64,000 nucleotides of DNA from Pelomonas sp. SE-A7 (GTDB lineage: Bacteria; Pseudomonadota; Gammaproteobacteria; Burkholderiales; Burkholderiaceae_C): contig NZ_JAUASW010000001.1 of the NCBI RefSeq assembly GCF_030345705.1, forward strand, positions 2,480,001 through 2,544,000. Direction: 5' to 3'. The stretch's first letter is position 1. Each line of letters starts with the position of its first letter. Shown piece after piece: positions 43,632-53,167 of this stretch. The translations under genes and the position numbers were made by a program. A model generated the notes under the pieces. That model was not told the DNA's origin. It worked only from the letters and a program-made list of their open reading frames with translations, and searched no databases.

Positions 43632-43699
43632 TTATTCATGGATCTTGTCTTGCGTCGCTTTTTGTAGACAATGGTCGGATCTTCCAAGGATGCGCATAC

Positions 43700-44095
43700 A
43701 TGTTCGGATTTCGTCTCGCAGCCGAGCGCAAGCGATTGAAGCTCAAGCAACAGCAGCTCGCTGATTTGCTGAAGGTGAGCCGCAGCGCTGTCGGCATGAT
43801 CGAAACAGACCAGTCGTCGCTGGGGGCGGAGCGCTTGCTTGAACTGGGAGCGCATGGATTCGATGTGCTAAAGGTGCTCACCGGTGAGCCGGGCGTCACG
43901 GCTGCTGGCCGGCTGCTCAACTGGGAGCTGTCCTTGGCCATCTCGGACCGAGTGGACGCCTGGGCTCGGTCCCGCGACATCACGCTGACGCCAGAAAAGA
44001 AGGCCATCATCGTGAAGCACCTGTACCTCAAGTTCGCGTCGCAAGAGCAAATCGATGAGGTCGCGCTCAGCGAGACCCTCTTCATGGCGGCCTGA
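43700..44095 (+). CDS. XRE-family transcriptional regulator
   Basis: 131 residues from ATG 43700, with AAGGA nine bases upstream; the longer frame is non-coding in character. A classical XRE helix-turn-helix fills residues 1-60 (FRLAAERKRLKLKQQQLADL, LKVSRSAVGMIETDQSSLGA). The C-terminal part (LTPEKKAIIVKHLYLKFASQ) is helical. It precedes a membrane-protein gene by 3 bp, so the two are co-transcribed. It probably controls its own divergent region and perhaps tnsA. Confidence 0.85.
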   Translation: MFGFRLAAERKRLKLKQQQLADLLKVSRSAVGMIETDQSSLGAERLLELGAHGFDVLKVLTGEPGVTAAGRLLNWELSLAISDRVDAWARSRDITLTPEKKAIIVKHLYLKFASQEQIDEVALSETLFMAA

Positions 44096-44098
44096 TCG

Positions 44099-44719
44099 AT
44101 GCCGTCTGTGGAAAAGGAGGCCCTGGGTTCGATCGATGCGCTTCTGGACGAAGCGCTGTACGACGTGGTGGCATCACCTCCAGACACGCGCACCGAGGAA
44201 GCGGCCCGCCGCAGGCGCATCGTGGGCACCTCGCTGATGGCAATGGCCAGCGCCTGCATCGCTGCCCTGGGACTGCTGGCAGGACGCGTCGGACCGGCCG
44301 CCATCCTTCTGACGTGTGCGGCGGCCATCGCGCTGCTGGCCACTGGCGCCTCGCTGATCGACCGGGCAGGAAAAGATGAGCTGCGCCGGCACAGCGGCAA
44401 CCAGGCAGACGCCGATCGCGGCGCGTTGGGCGAAGCGCTGGAAGTCATAACGCCGGCCGTCGCCCGTCGTCGCCGGCATTTCGGCATCAGCATGTTGGTG
44501 CTGGCGTGCTTCTGCATCTGCGTCTTTAGCGCTGGGCTGACCAGTGGAGGATCGTTCTTCACCCTTATGTGGGGCGGCTTCTCCATCCTCCTGGTCGGTG
44601 TGGGCGCCTGGCAGATCGAGAGATCTGTGAGAGAGGCCTTGCAGGCCCAGGCGATGCGCGACGCCGCGCTGCACCGTAAAGCGGCAAAGACCGGGATTCA
44701 CATCCGGCGCGTTCGATAA
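44099..44719 (+). CDS. Four-span membrane protein beside the XRE regulator
   Basis: 206 residues. Hydrophobic spans: GTSLMAMASACIAALGLLAG, PAAILLTCAAAIALLATGAS, GISMLVLACFCICVFSAGL and FFTLMWGGFSILLVGVGAW. They are arranged as two hairpins with a charged loop between (DELRRHSGNQADADRGALGE). No family is recognised. The start follows the XRE stop by 3 bp, and a TnsD-like gene follows 9 bp after its stop. All three plus-strand genes may be one unit. Confidence 0.65.
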   Translation: MPSVEKEALGSIDALLDEALYDVVASPPDTRTEEAARRRRIVGTSLMAMASACIAALGLLAGRVGPAAILLTCAAAIALLATGASLIDRAGKDELRRHSGNQADADRGALGEALEVITPAVARRRRHFGISMLVLACFCICVFSAGLTSGGSFFTLMWGGFSILLVGVGAWQIERSVREALQAQAMRDAALHRKAAKTGIHIRRVR

Positions 44720-44728
44720 CGCGAACGT

Positions 44729-46447
44729 ATGGGAGCTGTGGTGGCGACGCTGGACTCCTTTCAGCCCGGCTTGCCGCAACGCTGGCTACCCGACGAGACC
44801 CTTTTCAGCCTGTGCAGTCGATATCACGTGGCCAGCGGCAACAAGCTGCCTTCGACAACATGCCGTCAGCTCTTCGGGCATCCGAGGCAAGGCTGCGCCC
44901 ACGACTTTCCCGCGCGACTCGACCACTTCCTTTCCGTCGCTGGCGACGCGCTGGGCACGGCGGCGAGCATCGTGGAGGAGCACACCCTGCTTCCTCTCTA
45001 CCTGCGCTTCGCCAGCCCAGAGATGGTCGACGCGACCAGCAGCGCCGCGGCGCAGAGCTCATCCGGTCGGCTGAAATTCCAGCTCGGCTTGCTCACCAGT
45101 CGGTTCAGGGCCAACCACCCGCTGAAGGCGTGCCGTGCTTGCATGCAGGAGGACACCCTGCAGCACATCACGCCGTACTGGCATCGTGAGCACCAACTGC
45201 CAGGTGTCTGGATCTGCAGTCGCCACGGAGGCTGGTTGCAGTCTTCAGACCTCAAGGCGACTGGGATCAGCAGGTTCGGCTGGCTCTTGCCGACGCCGTC
45301 GCAGTTCTTGCCCGCACCATCCGCGCCGCCGCCACCCAGCGTCACACAACTCGCACGTATGGTTGCAGGCCTGGTGGCCAAGCCAGGTCTGCTGCTGTCC
45401 GCCCACCTGATAGGCCAAACATTTCGTGCTGCGTTGGGGAACCGAGGCCTGCTGGCGGGTGCTGCGCAGCGGCTTAGGCGCGTTGCCGCCGGCGAGGCAT
45501 ACGCAGAGTTCCTGAGACCGTTGCTCGACTTGGAGCAGATGGGGCAATTGCCCGCGTCTAGCGATGAGGCCTACGCCGAGATCGCCCGGCAAATCTCGGC
45601 CCGCTCGGCCAGTGTTCATCCGTTGAGGCGGTTGGCGCTCGCAGCCTGGTTGTTCGACGACCTCGAGGATCTACTGGCCCGCATGGAGACGACAAGCGGC
45701 TCGACCGGCACCGCCGCACCGGCGCCGGAGTCCACGGCGCAGCTGCAAGATGACCCGCGCCGCGCCCGCCTGGTAGATCTGATCAACTCTGGGAGCTCGA
45801 CATCGGCGGCCGCCAAGGAGGTGGGCATCGACACGACCACGGGCATGGTGTGGGCCGCCGCCGCCGGCTTGGCCACTCCGCGGCGGCCGAAGTTGCTCAA
45901 GGGCGACTTGAGGGGCTGCCTCATCGCGCTGCTGCGCAAGGGCGTCGCCAAGGAAGAGGCTGCGGCTTACGGCGAGGTCTCGCTTCAGACGGTGACGACC
46001 CTTCTAAGGACCGAGGTGGGCCTGCATGAGACCTGGCGTCAGGCTGGCTTCGAGAACGCTAGGCATCGCAACCGCAATGTCTGGACGCAGACTACGGCAG
46101 CGAACCCTCTGTCTGGCGTGAAGGCCGCGCGCATGGCTGAGCCGGCAGCGTACGCCTGGCTCTATCGCAACGACCGCGACTGGTTGGCCGAAAACACCGC
46201 CAAGATGGCTCGGCCGATTCGCGTGCCGCAGGCCCGCGTGGACTGGGATTCGCGGGACCGGCAGTTCGCTCACCAAGTTCGCCAGGTCGCGCTGGAGATG
46301 TTCGAGATGCAAGGCGTTCGCCACCTCAGGCTGCCCCAGCTCTACCAGCGGATCCCGGAGCTGAAGGCCAAGATCCTCAGGCTGGATCGCATGCCACTCA
46401 CGCGGGCGGCGATCTTCGCGGTGGTTGGACGAACCCTTGGCCGCTGA
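44729..46447 (+). CDS. tnsD: TnsD-like target-selector protein (TniQ family)
   Basis: 572 residues. The N-terminal TniQ domain is plain: LPQRWLPDETLFSLCSRYHV, ASGNKLP..LFG, EEHTLLPLYLRFA, then a zinc site CRACMQED and LPGVWICSRHGGWL (about residues 132-170). The C-terminal 350 residues include several helix-turn-helix-like segments (SSTSAAAKEVGIDTTTGMVW; EEAAAYGEVSLQTVTTLLRT), as in TnsD of Tn7. TnsD binds the end of glmS and directs insertion just downstream, which is where this element sits. Size is close to Tn7 TnsD (508 aa). That this protein recognises glmS is inference from position. Confidence 0.85.
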   Translation: MGAVVATLDSFQPGLPQRWLPDETLFSLCSRYHVASGNKLPSTTCRQLFGHPRQGCAHDFPARLDHFLSVAGDALGTAASIVEEHTLLPLYLRFASPEMVDATSSAAAQSSSGRLKFQLGLLTSRFRANHPLKACRACMQEDTLQHITPYWHREHQLPGVWICSRHGGWLQSSDLKATGISRFGWLLPTPSQFLPAPSAPPPPSVTQLARMVAGLVAKPGLLLSAHLIGQTFRAALGNRGLLAGAAQRLRRVAAGEAYAEFLRPLLDLEQMGQLPASSDEAYAEIARQISARSASVHPLRRLALAAWLFDDLEDLLARMETTSGSTGTAAPAPESTAQLQDDPRRARLVDLINSGSSTSAAAKEVGIDTTTGMVWAAAAGLATPRRPKLLKGDLRGCLIALLRKGVAKEEAAAYGEVSLQTVTTLLRTEVGLHETWRQAGFENARHRNRNVWTQTTAANPLSGVKAARMAEPAAYAWLYRNDRDWLAENTAKMARPIRVPQARVDWDSRDRQFAHQVRQVALEMFEMQGVRHLRLPQLYQRIPELKAKILRLDRMPLTRAAIFAVVGRTLGR

Positions 46448-46555
46448 CACCGCCAATTGAGGCGCGAAATCCAACACCCCATATGCCCGCCGCAGGTGCC
46501 GCAATTCATCCCTCAGCTTGGTCCGCAAGCAGCGCAGCCCTCAAAAACGGGAACT

Positions 46556-46582
46556 ACCATACAAACGTAGCTTCCGTATGGT
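46556..46582. promoter_or_regulatory. Inverted repeat spanning a start codon
   Basis: ACCATAC and GTATGGT, perfectly complementary, with a 13-bp centre. The right arm contains the ATG at 46578. It could be an operator or an mRNA hairpin that hides the start codon. Confidence 0.4.
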
Positions 46583-47627
46583 AACCACGCGGTCCTTCTC
46601 TGACCTCGCCCTTGGCGCGCAGACCTCGTACGCCGAGCTCTACGACATGGTCCAGGCTGTCGAGCAAGCCCGGTTCAATACGCTGCGCGGCTCGTTTCAT
46701 CGGCGTCAGATCAAGGGCCGGACTTACATCTACTTCAATTTCAGAGACGCCGACGGCGGGGGACGGTCGGTCTATGTCGGCCCCGACTCTGAACGTGTTC
46801 AGAGCCTGATCAAAGATTACGAGCATGCTCAAGTCTCGGAGCGTATCGCTGCACTTTCGCGGCGCGCGCAGGCCTGCATGGCGCTGGGCTGTAGCAGCTT
46901 GCCGGAAAGGCACTTTCGGATCCTACAAAAGCTGGCCAGCTACGGACTCTTCCGATCAGGCGCCGTACTGATTGGCGCGCATGCCTTCGTAGCGCTAGGC
47001 AACATGCTCGGGATCAGCTGGAAAGCGTTCAACGAAGCGAACAGCGCCCTTTGCTGGCGAGCGGTTCAAGACGTCTGCGTCGCGCTTCCAAGCGATTTGG
47101 ATCTTCCAGCAAGAGAAACGTTGGTGTCGCTGGAGACAGGCAATCTCCCGATCCGGGAGCTGTCGACTCGTGCCAGAGCGCAGGCTAGCGCGCGTGGGGA
47201 GCCCGGCTTGCGCATCAAGATGCTTGCGCCTATTGCCGTAGCCCATCACATGCCCCACTTGCAAGGCCTGCGGCCCTCTCTTGCCCCGATGAACTACATG
47301 GAGTTCCTGCTTGAACGCAAGACACGCGGAGTCGTCTTTGCGAAGACCGGTGCCTTCGCGGTCAACCTCCCTGATCCGGCGCGCTTCGCAGTTCACAAAA
47401 TCATCGGCCTCGGCGAGAAGTCGGCGGCCCCGCGAGAAGCCGAAGCCCTGGATTTAGAACAAGCCGCGTCGTTGATCGAATGGCATTCTCAACAAGGTCG
47501 ACTAAAGCACCTTCAGGATGCTTGGCGCGAAGCCTCGTCTCTGGGCGCGGACTGGCGGCGACTGGCAAACGCAGGCCGTCAGGCGCTGGAGTTCCATCGC
47601 CCTATCCAGGCAGCCGCGCTCAGCTGA
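46578..47627 (+). CDS. GSU2403-like nucleotidyltransferase-fold protein, altered active site
   Basis: 349 residues. The layout matches the GSU2403 family of nucleotidyltransferase-fold proteins: GLFRSGAVLIGAHAFVALGN, then a region ending RAVQDVCVALP, LRIKMLAPIAVAHH, MNYMEFLLER and VNLPDPARFAVHKIIGLGE. In relatives the middle motif is typically T-x-D-(V/I)-D. Here it reads QDVC, so one expected catalytic Asp appears replaced by Cys. Start 46578 is the first ATG; a TTG at 46518 would add 20 residues. It sits between the TnsD-like gene and the restriction operon. Role unknown; relatives are often island cargo. Confidence 0.65.
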   Translation: MVTTRSFSDLALGAQTSYAELYDMVQAVEQARFNTLRGSFHRRQIKGRTYIYFNFRDADGGGRSVYVGPDSERVQSLIKDYEHAQVSERIAALSRRAQACMALGCSSLPERHFRILQKLASYGLFRSGAVLIGAHAFVALGNMLGISWKAFNEANSALCWRAVQDVCVALPSDLDLPARETLVSLETGNLPIRELSTRARAQASARGEPGLRIKMLAPIAVAHHMPHLQGLRPSLAPMNYMEFLLERKTRGVVFAKTGAFAVNLPDPARFAVHKIIGLGEKSAAPREAEALDLEQAASLIEWHSQQGRLKHLQDAWREASSLGADWRRLANAGRQALEFHRPIQAAALS

Positions 47628-47776
47628 ATCGCAGGACATGCATACCTTCCCGTGATGGATGGCGAATCCCGCTTGGAACCGCAACGCGGCCCGGTTGCGG
47701 CCACTGCTGTTCGCAACAACCATTGGCTTTTCTAGGTCGCCTGTGCGAGCGGCTCACCTAAGCTGACTAAAAGGTA

Positions 47777-48532
47777 CTACCTGCGGAGAAAGACCTCTGC
47801 CTGATTATCCAGACGGACCTTGATCCGCTCCCACTCGGGACAATGCCGCGTCAAGGCTCGGTAGAAGGCACTGCCGTGGTTGTGATGCTTCAGGTGGCAA
47901 AGCTCGTGAAGCAACACGTAGTCGATGGCCTCGCGCGGTGCAGCCACCAGCCAAGGGTTGAGGGTCAATCGGCCCGATGGAGAGCAGCTACCCCATTGAC
48001 GGGTCATGAACTGCAAGCGAAACGGCGGCAGCTGGCGAACCCATCTCAATGGCTCCGCAACGACTTTCAGGCGCGCTGCGAAGACCTCGCGAGCCCGCTC
48101 GCGATACCAGGCGTCGATAGACGCGCGGATCTGATCGACGTCGTGGCCAGGCACATTCACCACCACAAACGCCCCACGCAACTTTGCCTCGGCAGCGCTC
48201 GCCGGTTCAACCACAACCTTGAGCCGATACCGCTTGCCAAGGTAGTGGATGGACTCTCCACTCACATACTGGCGCGGCAGCACATGCGCCATCCGTGCCT
48301 TGGCAGCAGCGACATGCTGACTGATCCAGCGCGAGCGCTTGCGCACCGCCGCCAGCACGTCGGCCAGCGAGGTTGACGGTGGCGCGTCGACCTGCACGCA
48401 TCCATTCGGCTCAACGTGGATGGCAACCCGCGAAACCACGCGTGTGGTTTGCCGCCGCAACGTGAAAGCAATCTGCTCATCACCGTACGCCACTCGGTGC
48501 TGACCATCAAAACCCAACGTCTCCATGGTCAC
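47777..48532 (-). CDS. YgjP-like M48-type metallopeptidase of restriction loci
   Basis: 251 residues. The zinc motif HELCHLKHHNHG (about residues 204-215) with RQWGSCSPSGRLTLNPWLV just before is typical of YgjP/SprT-like peptidases. The ATG overlaps the hsdR stop by 4 nt, so it is the last gene of the restriction operon, a very common position for this family. Its substrate is not established. It may process restriction subunits or act independently. Confidence 0.88.
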   Translation of the reverse strand: MTMETLGFDGQHRVAYGDEQIAFTLRRQTTRVVSRVAIHVEPNGCVQVDAPPSTSLADVLAAVRKRSRWISQHVAAAKARMAHVLPRQYVSGESIHYLGKRYRLKVVVEPASAAEAKLRGAFVVVNVPGHDVDQIRASIDAWYRERAREVFAARLKVVAEPLRWVRQLPPFRLQFMTRQWGSCSPSGRLTLNPWLVAAPREAIDYVLLHELCHLKHHNHGSAFYRALTRHCPEWERIKVRLDNQAEVFLRR

Positions 48533-51500
48533 GCCTTGCTGAGGCCGATGCGAGTGATCTGGATGACTTGTTCCACCACTTGCTTTGCGTTGTCCAGCCC
48601 CAAGCTGCCGAAGAGAAGTGGCAGCAGCCCCTTGCGGATCGCCGCTTCGATGTTCTGGGGGTTGAGCGAGTTTTCGGCGACTGAGTCCTTGACCACGGTG
48701 TCGATGGCCAGAGACTGCTGGACCAAGCGCTCGAGGGTCTGGGACTCCAGAGCGGCGAAGCTGTCTTCACCCAGCACCAAGCGGATGGCACCAAAGTAGG
48801 CCTTGGCGTGTGGGTTGGTTGCCAGTTCGTCGGGTGTGCCAGGCGTCGCCCGCGACGCCACTTGTTCCTCGAACGACTTGAACAAGGCGTACTGCTTCAA
48901 CGGGTGATCGAACATCGCCTCGGCCTCGGCGATCGCCTGGCGTAGCAACTCACCAAACACCTTCTGCGCGTACGGATCCTCAGCCAGTTCTTGCTCGATG
49001 GTCTTCCGCAGCCGCGTCCGGATCATGTCCGTCTCGTTGCGGGTTTTCTCTTCCGACCAATCCTCCGGCTTCTCCTGGCCCAACTGGTGGACCAGATACA
49101 CACCTTCAGGCTCTCGCACCTCCGTGCCGATGACCTGCTTGTCGACCAGCTTGCGGATCTGATCTTCGTAGACGCTGTAATCCACCGTCTCCATGGCATC
49201 TCGGCGAGCCGTTTGGCGCAATTCGGTGAAGAAGCGCAGATCACTTTTGTATCGAGTGATCAGTTCCTCCGAGAAGCTCTTGTCCTCGAAGAAGCTCCGC
49301 GAAGACAGTGCCGTCTGAAGGCACAGGCCAAAGGCTGTGAGCGCGTCATAGAAGTCGTCGCGAAGCTTTTGACGCTCGTCGTACTCGGTGCCATCGGCGT
49401 CCTTCACGAAGCGAGGGGCGAGCAACTGTCGGTACTGCTCGCGGTCTAGCTTGTTGGTGACCGACTTGAAGAAGGCCCACAGCTGCTCATGAAGCGCCGG
49501 CAGGCGCTTGTACTCGGTGCTGAACTGGTGGTACAGCCCTTCGAGGTCCTGAACATCGAACCCGCTTTGCGTCCGCGACTCCAAGTCTTGATAGGCGCGA
49601 ATGGCAGTGTCCAACTCCTTCAGGATGCCGCGGTAGTCCACCAGCACGCCGTAGCGCTTGGCGTCGTGCAAGCGGTTCACCCGCGCTACCGCCTGGATTA
49701 GGTTGTGGCCCTTCAGCGGCTTGTCGATGTACAGCACCGTGTTGCGGGGTTCATCGAAGCCCGTGAGCAGCTTGTCCACGACGATGAGCAGATCCGGCGC
49801 CCCGTCAGTGCCAAAGTCGCCGATCACCTGCTTCTCGTAAGCTTCAGCGTCATTGCCACAAGTCGCCATGGCCTGCTTCCACCACTTCTGGACCTCGGGC
49901 AGGGTGTCCTCATCGACTTCCGAGTTGCCTTCACGGGTGTCGGGTGCCGAGATCACGATCGCGCTCGTCACCAGGCCAGTCTCGTCCAACGCCTTCTTGT
50001 AGCGGATCGCATCCAGCTTGCTGTCGGTTGCGACTTGGCCCTTCAGACCCAGGCCCAGCTTCTTGATGTTCTCGTTGAAGTGAGTCGCGATGTCCCAGGC
50101 GATCAGCTCGATGCGGTTGGCGGCACCATAGATCGCGCCCTTTTTTGCGAACTTGCGCTTCAGGTCACTGCGCTGGGCGTCGCTGAGGTTGCTGGTGATC
50201 TTGTCGAACCAGCGGTTGACGGCCTCTTCGTTGATGTCCAGTTCCGGCACGCGCTCTTCGTAGAGAAGTGGTGCCACGGTTTCGTCCTCCACCGCGCGTT
50301 GCATGGTGTAGGCGTGCACGATGGGGCCGAACTTGTTGGAGGTCTTCTCGTCTTTAAGCAGCGGTGTGCCGGTGAAGGCGATGTAAGCCGCCTTGGGCAG
50401 TGCCTTCTTCATCCGCTCATGGGTTTCGCCGCCATGGCTCCGGTGTCCTTCGTCGACCAGCACGATCATGTCCGCAGAGTCATTGCGGCACTCGGGCAAC
50501 TTGGACGCCGTGTTGAACTTGTGGACGAGCGTGAAGGTGATCCGCTCGGTCCCCTTCCCGATGCGCTGGGCCAGGTCACGACCGGACAGGGTGCGGCTGC
50601 GCTCGCCATCCTTTTGCGTGGCGATGCTCGACCCGAAGGCCCCGCCCGTCATGAAATTGCGCGAGAGCTGGGTTTCAAGATCCACGCGATCGGTGACCAC
50701 CACGATGCGGCATTCCTTGAGGCTTTCGACCAGCAGCAGGGCCTTGGTCAAGAACACCATGGTGAAGCTCTTGCCGGAGCCCGTGGTGTGCCAGACAACA
50801 CCACCCTCGCGACCACCGCCCTGCGATTCAGGCTTCTTCTGGCTGATGCGCGACAGCAGTGCGCGGATACCGAAGAACTGCTGATAGCGAGCGACGATCT
50901 TGCCGACCTTGCGGTCGAAGAGCACGTAGCCGCGCAGGAACTCCAACAGGCGGGACGGCGTCAGCAAACTCACCAGCAAGCGATCTTGCTCAGTGGCCTG
51001 CATCGGCGCGCTCCAGAGCGTGTCGAAGTAGGTGGCGAGCGATGCAGGCTTGCCTTCAAACAACGCGGCACGGACGTCCGGACGCAATGGCGCGTTCTTG
51101 ACGGCCTGCAGGTGCGCGTCGTCGAACTCTTCTTCTCGCCATTTGGCCCAGAACTTGGCAGCAGTGTGCGTGGTGCCGTAGCGCCCCTCCGTCTGGCTGA
51201 TGGACAGCAGCAGTTGGGCGTACGCGAAGAGGTTGGGGATCTCGTCTGGGCGTTGGTTGCGCAGATGCTGGCTGATGCCTTCCTGCACCATGGCCTTCGA
51301 AGGATGACTGCCACCGCCCGACTCCGGGCGCTTGGCCTCGATCACCACCAGCGGGATGCCGTTCACGTAGGCCACAACGTCTGGCGTTCGGTGGTGCGTG
51401 CCTTGCGCAGACAACACCTCCAGCTCCTCGGTCACGTCCCAGCGGTTCGAAGAAGGATCGCTCCAGTCGATCACCGGAATGGTGGGCTGATGCTTCTTGC

Positions 51501-51837
51501 CATCCGGCATGAACTCCGTGACCGTGATGCCCAAGGCCAGCTTGCCGTACAGGCGCTCATTGGCCGGCATGAGCCCTTCGGCCAAGCTGAGCGCCGACAA
51601 CTCCCGCACGATCTGTTCGATGCCACTGGGCGACAGCGGATACCACTCGCCCTTGTATTCGTAGCGGCGGGTCTGCAGCACCTCGACCAGCCGCCCCTTG
51701 AGCAACACTTCGCGCGTGCTGCCGCGCAGGCTCAGCGCCTGTGTCGTCGTCTGGAAGTTCCAGCCCAGATTGCACAGCAGGTGCAGCGCTGGCAGGTGAG
51801 CGCTGTACTGCTCGCGGGAATTGGGGGTGGCGCTCAT
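48529..51837 (-). CDS. hsdR: Type I restriction enzyme, R subunit (HsdR)
   Basis: 1102 residues. A nuclease domain with EAKRP (GIPLVVIEAKRPESGG, about residue 167) is followed by the DEAD-type translocase: Walker A HTTGSGKS near 354, DEGH near 461 (VLVDEGHRSHGG), FTGTPL near 485. HsdR pumps DNA past the complex and cleaves unmethylated DNA at a distance. Start and stop overlap neighbours by 4 nt (hsdS and the peptidase gene). Confidence 0.94.
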   Translation of the reverse strand: MSATPNSREQYSAHLPALHLLCNLGWNFQTTTQALSLRGSTREVLLKGRLVEVLQTRRYEYKGEWYPLSPSGIEQIVRELSALSLAEGLMPANERLYGKLALGITVTEFMPDGKKHQPTIPVIDWSDPSSNRWDVTEELEVLSAQGTHHRTPDVVAYVNGIPLVVIEAKRPESGGGSHPSKAMVQEGISQHLRNQRPDEIPNLFAYAQLLLSISQTEGRYGTTHTAAKFWAKWREEEFDDAHLQAVKNAPLRPDVRAALFEGKPASLATYFDTLWSAPMQATEQDRLLVSLLTPSRLLEFLRGYVLFDRKVGKIVARYQQFFGIRALLSRISQKKPESQGGGREGGVVWHTTGSGKSFTMVFLTKALLLVESLKECRIVVVTDRVDLETQLSRNFMTGGAFGSSIATQKDGERSRTLSGRDLAQRIGKGTERITFTLVHKFNTASKLPECRNDSADMIVLVDEGHRSHGGETHERMKKALPKAAYIAFTGTPLLKDEKTSNKFGPIVHAYTMQRAVEDETVAPLLYEERVPELDINEEAVNRWFDKITSNLSDAQRSDLKRKFAKKGAIYGAANRIELIAWDIATHFNENIKKLGLGLKGQVATDSKLDAIRYKKALDETGLVTSAIVISAPDTREGNSEVDEDTLPEVQKWWKQAMATCGNDAEAYEKQVIGDFGTDGAPDLLIVVDKLLTGFDEPRNTVLYIDKPLKGHNLIQAVARVNRLHDAKRYGVLVDYRGILKELDTAIRAYQDLESRTQSGFDVQDLEGLYHQFSTEYKRLPALHEQLWAFFKSVTNKLDREQYRQLLAPRFVKDADGTEYDERQKLRDDFYDALTAFGLCLQTALSSRSFFEDKSFSEELITRYKSDLRFFTELRQTARRDAMETVDYSVYEDQIRKLVDKQVIGTEVREPEGVYLVHQLGQEKPEDWSEEKTRNETDMIRTRLRKTIEQELAEDPYAQKVFGELLRQAIAEAEAMFDHPLKQYALFKSFEEQVASRATPGTPDELATNPHAKAYFGAIRLVLGEDSFAALESQTLERLVQQSLAIDTVVKDSVAENSLNPQNIEAAIRKGLLPLLFGSLGLDNAKQVVEQVIQITRIGLSKA

Positions 51838-53063
51838 GCCTGGGCCTCCAACTCAACTTCGGAAAACTTGACGCGGCGCTTACCGGTCAGAAGTTGCGAC
51901 ATCAGGACCGTCTTTTCCTGTCGCAAGGCTCGGACTTGGGCTTCAAGCAAGGCTTCCTCTGCGCGTGCGACATTGATGACCTCGGCAATGCGACGTTGCT
52001 CTGGCGCACTGGGAATATGCAGCTGCAGCTTGAAGAAGTCCGTCACGCCTACGTTCAGGAGACCGTGGTTGCGTGCGCCTTCCTGCGCGATGCCTTCAAT
52101 CTCCTGGTTCAGGAGTCCTGCTTCAAAGTAGTGGCGGAAGAAGTCGAAGTCTGCGTCTACGTCCTCGCGCAAGCGGAAGCAAAGGTACAGGCTCGACACG
52201 ACGCCAGCTTCATACGCCAGGAGCGGCTTGATCGCTCCCATCGGGTACCCGGCGGAGTAGCTTTTGTTATAGGCGAAATCATGCCGATGCAGCAGCGTGT
52301 ACCCGCTGAGGTTGGCACTGGCAACCGACTTGTTGAAGTAGTCGCGTTGACTGATGAGGCCGTGCTCCGCGGAGATCGTCAGCACATTCGTGTTCTGCTC
52401 GGTATTCTTCCTGGTGACTCGCTCGAAGATGGCCTCGAGCTCGGCGTGGCGCCATTTGTCGGACAGGCCAGGGAAGCGTCGGTGCCCAGCCAGCAACGAT
52501 GACATCAAGACTCGCGAGCATCGCCTGCTATTGACCAGCAGGTGCTGGGCCGTAGCGATGGCTTGATCCCAAGCGGACAGAATCTCGCCAATCTGCTTCT
52601 GCTCCCTGGCAGGGGGGGTTGCGATCCGAAGTGGCTTCAACACATCAAGGTTGATGTTCTTCTGAGCGTTCTGACCTGCCTGGGAATCGAGATCACCTCT
52701 CATCTCGTCAAGTGCGTACTTGAGCCAGAGCAGGTCTGTTGCCGGTGACAGGGGACGAATTCCAACCACACTGTCAGGGCACGCAGTTGGCACCCGCGTT
52801 ATCGCAGTAGCACCGATGTTTGCAGCAATCGTTAGCAGGATGGTTCCGGTTTCGAAGACCTTGCTTACGGTGAGCCCCAACGCATTCAAAGTTTGGCTGT
52901 GCGTTCCGAGGTAAAGCTGCGCGCCCGCAACATCTCCTGTTTGAACGAAGGGCGTGTCACCGCCAAAGTACTTGGGGTCGTTGCGAGGTCGCGCAGAGAA
53001 CTTGCCTCGCTCAACGGTTGCTATCGCATCAAGACGTTCGAGAGTCCAGCCGTCAGGAAGCAT
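51834..53063 (-). CDS. hsdS: Type I restriction enzyme, specificity subunit (HsdS)
   Basis: 409 residues with two target-recognition domains, each followed by a conserved helix: LPDGWTLERLDAIATVERGK ... PPAREQKQIGEILSAWDQAI and LSDKWRHAELEAIFERVTRK ... PSAPEQRRIAEVINVARAEE. Each domain should read one half of a bipartite DNA site. It begins 104 bp after hsdM and overlaps hsdR by 4 nt (ATGA). Confidence 0.9.
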   Translation of the reverse strand: MLPDGWTLERLDAIATVERGKFSARPRNDPKYFGGDTPFVQTGDVAGAQLYLGTHSQTLNALGLTVSKVFETGTILLTIAANIGATAITRVPTACPDSVVGIRPLSPATDLLWLKYALDEMRGDLDSQAGQNAQKNINLDVLKPLRIATPPAREQKQIGEILSAWDQAIATAQHLLVNSRRCSRVLMSSLLAGHRRFPGLSDKWRHAELEAIFERVTRKNTEQNTNVLTISAEHGLISQRDYFNKSVASANLSGYTLLHRHDFAYNKSYSAGYPMGAIKPLLAYEAGVVSSLYLCFRLREDVDADFDFFRHYFEAGLLNQEIEGIAQEGARNHGLLNVGVTDFFKLQLHIPSAPEQRRIAEVINVARAEEALLEAQVRALRQEKTVLMSQLLTGKRRVKFSEVELEAQA

Positions 53064-53167
53064 CTCGCCCCCATGTCATTTCACAAAGAACTTTGATAGA
53101 TCCAACAGGCTCGCTGGGATTCGCCTGCCAAGAAGGCCACTTGGTAGAGACGCAGCGTTCGTAACCT

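Noticed and set aside
49705..52131. Plus-strand frame of 808 codons over hsdR
   Set aside because: Antisense to hsdR with its complete nuclease and helicase motifs.
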